From assembly GCA_020740775.1 (NCBI GenBank), contig JAHEWK010000046.1:124001-188000 (forward strand): a stretch of 64,000 bases of DNA. The letters run 5' to 3'. A model generated the notes under the pieces. It had not been told where the DNA came from, made no database searches, and saw only the letters and a list, made by a program, of their open reading frames with translations. Made by a program: the position numbers and the translations under genes. Shown piece by piece: positions 59,129-64,000 of this stretch. This stretch comes from Ilyonectria destructans (Eukaryota; Ascomycota; Sordariomycetes; Hypocreales; Nectriaceae). Numbering within the stretch: position 1 is the first letter of the stretch; each line of letters starts with the position of its first letter.

Positions 59129-60058
59129 TTATTCGTCCTCACCGCAGGTACACAAAAGGGCGCCCGAGATACTCACGTCCTCACTTGACAGTGGGGCCTC
59201 CAACAAGCCGATATCTTCATCCACATCCCAATCCACATCCTCCTCAAGGACGCCTCCCTCCAGATCATGCACCTCGAGATCCAACCCGTTGTTGAACGTC
59301 CCACTTCCCCACTTCGTCTCTGCTATTTGCCCAAACTGCAGTTCCAGTGAACGACCTCCAAGCCCAAACAGTCCCGGTCGCTTCGCCTTGATGATGCGGT
59401 ACTCGACCTGAAAGATGCACTCGCCTTCGATAATGTGGCTGTTGCCCCAGTCCGCCAAGCGGTTGATGCTGGCTTCCATGCTGGGGTCGATTGCAGCAGC
59501 CCGAACGCCAACCCCGGTGGCCACGACTGCTCCAACTGGCACGCTTCCCTTGACGCCGACGTCGCTCTGGGCAGCGTCCATCACTTCGACACTTGCATCG
59601 ACGCAAGAGCGCGTCGCAACAGCCATATACACCTTTCCGCTATTTTCGGCGAGCAGATCCATCAGCTCGGCGCGCAGGTTCTGGTTGCGCACCAGCAGGG
59701 TGAAGAAATGGCGGTGGTTCGTAAGGCGTCGCGTTACCACGCGCGTTGTATCAATGCGCCACGTCTTTCGTTGACTGGCCCCGGCGCTGAAGGAGAAAAG
59801 CGATCGCAGGGCAGCTCGCGCCGAGTCTTCGCGGGCGGCAGACATGAATGCCTGAGCGGTCGTCCGGACCGTCTCCAACAGGCAGTCTCCATCTTCTTCG
59901 AGCAAGGTGGTAGTTAGCTCGGGATCTGCTGGGGCGTATTCATCTGTTGGATTGCCTGGGTCGGCGACGAAGCGGCCGAGGATGTCGGAGTGCGGGCCTG
60001 AGCTGGGCAGAGGGTCGTTGAGGAGGACGAAGGTTGGTCGTTTGCTGCGTCGGATCAT
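59129..60058 (-). CDS. Gasdermin-like pore-forming protein (putative)
   Basis: The open frame extends upstream, but the first ATG is at 60058 (aaaaaccATGATCCG), giving 309 residues. Order: basic start RRSKRPTFVLLNDPLP (3-18), GPHSDILGRFVADPGNP..EYAP (21-43), a helical part, FFTLLVRNQNLRAELMDLLA (118-137), then GKVYMAVATRSCVDASVEV (141-159), a Gly/Val-rich strand pair GSVPVGAVVATGVGVRA (171-187), ECIFQVEYRII (213-223), and a very acidic tail from about 266 (EEDVDWDVDEDIG). This layout, the K-V-Y-M-x-V..(K/R)-(S/T)-C block and the IFxVEYR block fit fungal gasdermin-like proteins (RCD-1/HET-Q1 group, about 250-300 residues), which form membrane pores after a short C-terminal piece is cut off. 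A GTGAGT donor at 59176-59171, right after SSED, may replace the last 15 residues by another exon. Assignment from memory of the family, not a search. Confidence 0.65.
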   Translation of the reverse strand: MIRRSKRPTFVLLNDPLPSSGPHSDILGRFVADPGNPTDEYAPADPELTTTLLEEDGDCLLETVRTTAQAFMSAAREDSARAALRSLFSFSAGASQRKTWRIDTTRVVTRRLTNHRHFFTLLVRNQNLRAELMDLLAENSGKVYMAVATRSCVDASVEVMDAAQSDVGVKGSVPVGAVVATGVGVRAAAIDPSMEASINRLADWGNSHIIEGECIFQVEYRIIKAKRPGLFGLGGRSLELQFGQIAETKWGSGTFNNGLDLEVHDLEGGVLEEDVDWDVDEDIGLLEAPLSSEDVSISGALLCTCGEDE

Positions 60059-60310
60059 GGTTTTTGGACACAAGCGTCTTGACAAAACTCGGCACTTTAT
60101 ACCCCCGTAGTCTAACCACTAATCCGCAGTCATCCTACGAACTTTTCGTCCATAGGATTCCTGTTTCCGCCACGCCTATTGGCTTAAAACCCCACGCACA
60201 GACCACCCGGTATCCACCAGTCCATAGGATAACTGAAGTTCATAGGATAACCGATCTGCAGCCAATCAGAAACAAGAGACCTATCTTCTTTTCTTTTTTC
60301 TTTTCCCTCC
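60059..60310. promoter_or_regulatory. Promoter region of the gasdermin-like gene
   Basis: About 250 bp with normal composition and no ORF support. A repeated catagga(t/a)..: ccataggattcctg, ccataggataactg, tcataggataaccg occurs three times (60151-60254). Confidence 0.4.
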
Positions 60311-60317
60311 CTCTCTT

Positions 60318-60410
<93 letters not shown>
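60311..60410. repeat. (CT)n microsatellite
   Basis: About 100 bp of CT repeats with occasional CCT/TTT breaks, followed by pyrimidine-rich sequence to about 60470. It separates the gasdermin-like gene from the helicase pseudogene. Confidence 0.95.
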
Positions 60411-60586
60411 ATCTTATCCCCTCTCTCTTTCCTTCTTCTTCCCCTTCTTTTTCTCTCCCCTCCTCTATAATATAATAATATATATATTAGAAGAAAATAG
60501 AATAAATAGAGATAGCAGATAATCTACAGCTAGCTGCTATTACTTTAAGCAGTAAGAGCTGGCTAATTTATTACCCTATTTATTAG

Positions 60587-63500
60587 GCCTTAGTCTGTAA
60601 GACTCACGGCTATACCGTCGCCGACCTAAAGAGCCACTTACACTGAGAACACTCCAACCTCAACCGGCTAGCCTATCGGGCCCTCCTGACGCACTATGGG
60701 GGCTACAACCTCGCTGGGCCAAGCTGGCAGCAGCCCGGAGCGGCCGAGAGGCAGCAGCTGCCGCCGAGGGAGCCTATAGCCCCTATTGCCGGGCTGCCGA
60801 TCCGCTACGGCTTCAGCTGCCGATAGTGCCCCGGCTTCCTTACTATCAGCTGGAAGCTATACAAAGGGCACTGCAGCTAGGTCCATAAAGCACAAAACAG
60901 CCAGGCCAGAGACAGCCTCTAATTCGGCGTTGAGGTCCAGACCTTCTTTATCAGGCCACAGCAGAAGTAGCAATACTTCCGGGTAGCAGTTACTGCTGCA
61001 GCAGCTAAGGCGGCAGCAACTAATAAGGAAGACGACAAGGAAGACAATAAGGAAAAGGCAGCCGCTATGGCAATAGTAGCGGCAGCAGCTATATACCAAG
61101 AAGATATAGAGGCCAGAAGGGTTAGAAGGAGGCAGCAGGCTTAACTAGCAGTAAGTATCCAGCTGCAGTGGGACTACAAGCAGGGCCAGCAGCAGAAAAG
61201 GCAGCTCCAGATGCTCGAAGACGGTATGCATAAGCATAAAATTACCAACTGACTGCAGCATACAGGCTAGATAGATTACTTCAGCAGCTGAGACCTGCGC
61301 CCTATCTACCTGGCCAGCTGCATACTGCAGCCCAAGGATGAGCCAGGCCTTAAGCTACTCGTAAAGGCCCTTAACAGCATCTTCTTCCGCAGCTGCATTG
61401 CAGGCCTGCCGGAGATACCGCTCATCGGCCGCCTCTTCCTTACCAGCCCCTATCCTAAAGACTCCTACAGCCAGCCATTTGGGCCCTTGCAGGAAAAGGC
61501 CAGTATGGACCGATACCTAGGCTACAGCAAGCACTTCCTCTGCTATTACATGAGGGTCCTGCCTCTGGGTGCCGACAACCTCATCAAGCAGCATGCCTTC
61601 TCCTTTACGCCAGTACAGTAAGGCCGGCTTGAAGCACTCTAGAGCCAGCTGCAGAGGGCGGCAGCAGCGGCGGAGAAGCCCAGCAGAAGCAGCAGAAAAG
61701 GAGAAGAAGAGAAGGAGGAAGAGAAAGAGGAAGATAGAAGCAGCAGCCTCGAAGGGGAGGTCCTGCAGGTCCTAGCCAGCTTCTGGATATAGCGTCTGCC
61801 CTTTGACCCCTTTGCGAGCCTGCTATGGCACTTCGTCGCCGTCCTAGGCATTAACAGCGAGACGGGCCAGCTGCAGCCGGCCCACCACTTTACCGGCATC
61901 CTCGCCGGCCTTATCTACACGGCCCGCGCAGTCGTAGCCGAGGCGGCTATGCCCAGTTAGAATCGGGCGGCGATGGCTGACCTGCCCGAGCAGCTAGCAG
62001 CAATCCGGAAGACCTGGCTGTACAAGTCCAGCTATACGCCGATAGGCTACATCCTCAACCTCCTGCTCTATAGAAAGAAGATCGCATTTGAGACTGGCAG
62101 CCAGCTGGCTGTAGTATGAAATAGAGACGGCATGCTACTCTACTTTTAAGGTCAGCCTCTGGCTATAGAGACAATCCGGCAGCTAATTACAAGTATAACG
62201 GCCAATACAGAAGACCTCCTCTAGGATGGGCTGCTCTTCCGGCCTTATAAGGTAGAGGCAGGGTTATTAGGCTCAGACTCTAAGAGTCTGAGGCCTCTTA
62301 AGCAAGAAGGCTGCTTTCTTATCCCTCTTACTACTATTCAAGATAACTTAATGCAGACTCAGTAAGGCCAGTCCTTCCTCTATACTAACAGCCTACTCAG
62401 CAAGGAAAAGAAGATACTGCAGAACCTGATTGCCGGGCCTCTAAAGAAGCAGTTTCTCAACAGCCGGAATAAGTAGAAATGGCCCTGGGTCCAGCAGTAT
62501 CTGCGGCAGGTTAAGAGGTTCCAGAAGCTGCTCTTACTTCTAGTCTACCTCACAAATCACCCCCTCTAAGGCCCGGAAATTACCGGCCTGCAGCTTATTA
62601 ACAGCATTAATAGAGACTACAGCCTCTTCATTATTAACAGTAAGGTTATCCTTATCAGCCAATACCACAAATCCCTCGCCCACTTCAATAGCCCTAAGGT
62701 GATCCCTTAGATGCTGCCAGGCCGGATAGAGCAGCTAATAGTAATATATATACTTTATATCCAACCCTTTACCAACTGCCTCCAGGGCAGCTGCTAGGCC
62801 CTCTACGATAAGGTCTACCTGCCGAGCGATTTTATCTGGTATCAGCCAGAGAGCTCTAGTACGCCTTAGGATAGCAGCCAGCTCTCCCGGGCCCTTACTA
62901 AATGGAGCCAGCACTACGCCGGCCAGAGGATTACCCTCCAGCAGTAGCGGCATATAGCTATTGCCATCAGCAGACAGTATACACAAGCAAGAGGGGCCCA
63001 GAGGGCAAATTTCAATAAAGCCGGCAAGGCTGAGGCCAAGGAAGAGGAGGCTAAGAGCTATAAAGAGGTGGAGGACCTTATAGCTGCTCATACGAGCCGC
63101 ACAGCAGCCGGCTACAGCGTGACAATTAATATTCTGAAGCAGCTAACCTCTAAGTCTCTTAAGGTCTTTAGCCAGACTAGCCAGCGCTGGCATCACTTCC
63201 TCGGCTGCAGCAGCAGCAGCAGCGGCAGCACTGCCGCTGGAGTTAAAGCTGAGATTGCAGAAGCTGCTGAAGGGCTAGAAGGGTCAGCAGCAAAGGAGGC
63301 AGCCTTACTACTGCTGGAGGCTGGGCTTAAGGAGGAGAAGAAGAAGAAGAGGAGGAGGAGGCTTACGGCCGGCAGCAAGCTGCTATTGAAGGCAGAGAAG
63401 AGGCAGCAGGTAAGCAGCTGGCCTATTGCCCTCAAGCAGCTTCAGGCCAGCAATAGCAGCAGCAGCAGCAACAGCCCAGCTATACACAACCGCCTCCTCC

Positions 63501-64000
63501 ACCGGGCTCTACAGCAGGCTCTGCGAAATGAAGATACTGACTTTCGCTCGGCCGAGCAGAAGGAAGCCATCCAGCGAGCCGCAGCCAAGCAGACGCCGCT
63601 AGTAGCAATCCTTCCGACTGGCGCCAGCAAGAGCCTGGTCTTTATAGTCCCGGCCCTTCTGATCGGCGCCGGCATGACGATTGTCGTCGTGCCTTTCCGA
63701 GCGCTCAAGGCACAGCTAGTTAGCTGCTGCCGAGAGGCAGGCTTAACCTGCAGCGCCTGGCCTGAAGCGTAGGACCTATAGCCTACTGTTACGATCATCT
63801 CGGCCGAGGCCGCCATAAGCGAGACCTTCCTACAGTGGGCTGCCGGGCTGACTGTGAGCAACCGGCTCGACCGTATTGTTATCGATGAATGCCACCTGAC
63901 CTTTACGGCGGCGCAGACCTATCGAGAGAGGCTGCGGCGGCTCACGCTGCTGCAAGGCCTCTGCTGCCCTTTAGTCTTCCTTACGGCCATGCTGCCCCAG
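60587..64000 (+). pseudogene. Telomere-linked RecQ-type helicase, stopped; partial
   Basis: A single plus-strand frame runs from 60587 to the window end without a detected frameshift but with many TAG, TGA and TAA codons. The N-terminus LVCKTHGYTVADLKSHLH..H has the Cys/His zinc-finger pattern of OrsD/DUF3505 proteins, repeated in CR.CPGFL..H and ending VEVQTFFI (about 60927-60950). A long central part contains FNSPKVIP and WHHFLG. The helicase starts at 63480: DFRSAEQKEAIQRAAAKQTP, motif I VAILPTGASKS (63601-63633, GASKS for GxGKS), Ia VVVPFRALKAQL, II DECH (63883-63894) and III LTAM near the end. Such proteins lie next to telomeres in many fungi. The stops sit where Gln (CAG) or Trp would be expected. 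GC-rich, with CAG/GCA-rich runs (63208-63235). Last 705-nt open stretch 63068-63772. Continues beyond the window. Confidence 0.82.

Noticed and set aside
59415..59917. Long plus-strand ORFs over the gasdermin-like gene
   Set aside because: GC-rich shadows of the minus-strand coding frame; their translations have no motif.
63193..63861. Minus-strand ORFs at the right edge
   Set aside because: Serine/leucine runs come from CAG/GAG-rich helicase sequence read backwards.

Overview
The window looks like a subtelomeric or accessory-chromosome segment of a filamentous ascomycete (Pezizomycotina). Three things point there: introns of 49-60 bp with GT..AG ends and CTAAC/CTGAC-type branch points; fungus-specific gene families (HET, CHAT-NTPase, gasdermin-like, chromodomain proteins, OrsD/RecQ-type helicase); and long AT-rich blocks saturated with TpA and with TAA/TAG stops, the mark of repeat-induced point mutation (RIP). 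Species cannot be named from the sequence.

Layout. 1-7.1 kb is a graveyard of normal base composition: a chromodomain-deaminase pseudogene, a small two-exon coiled-coil gene, a DUF6601-like membrane-protein pseudogene, an NLR (NACHT) pseudogene, a chromodomain scrap of a retroelement and the middle of a hAT transposase. 7.1-26.6 kb is a RIP-ruined nest: one hAT element carrying two LTR retrotransposons, E1 (8119-16307, plus) and E2 (17677-25964, minus), each with identical-length LTRs and a 5-bp target duplication. The nest itself sits between two pieces of a second, less mutated hAT transposase (about 6757-6880 and 26743-26970). 27-29.6 kb is mostly non-coding, with a LINE reverse-transcriptase scrap. 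29.6-35.2 kb is an intact gene island: a HET-domain gene, a divergent membrane-protein gene and a convergent nucleoside-hydrolase-like gene. 35.2-52.6 kb is a second RIP block: an unidentified degenerate ORF, then E3 (38649-51664, minus), which carries a 498-bp miniature LTR element (TRIM) in one LTR and a recombined nested relative in its pol. 52.7-60.1 kb is normal sequence with a large intact CHAT-protease/NTPase (NLR-like) gene, a 300-bp TA-flanked MITE and a gasdermin-like gene. 60.3-64 kb starts with a CT microsatellite, followed by a telomere-linked-helicase-like pseudogene that runs off the window.

How the genes may work together. The strongest functional story is the CHAT-NTPase protein (53108-57259) and the gasdermin-like protein (59129-60058), both on the minus strand and about 1.9 kb apart. 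Fungal gasdermin-like pore formers are known to be released by proteolysis and are often encoded next to protease genes, including CHAT proteases. The pair reads as a sensor-protease plus pore-forming executioner for allorecognition or defence cell death. The HET gene with its two neighbours may be a second incompatibility-type locus. All function calls are from reading translations by eye; no searches were run.
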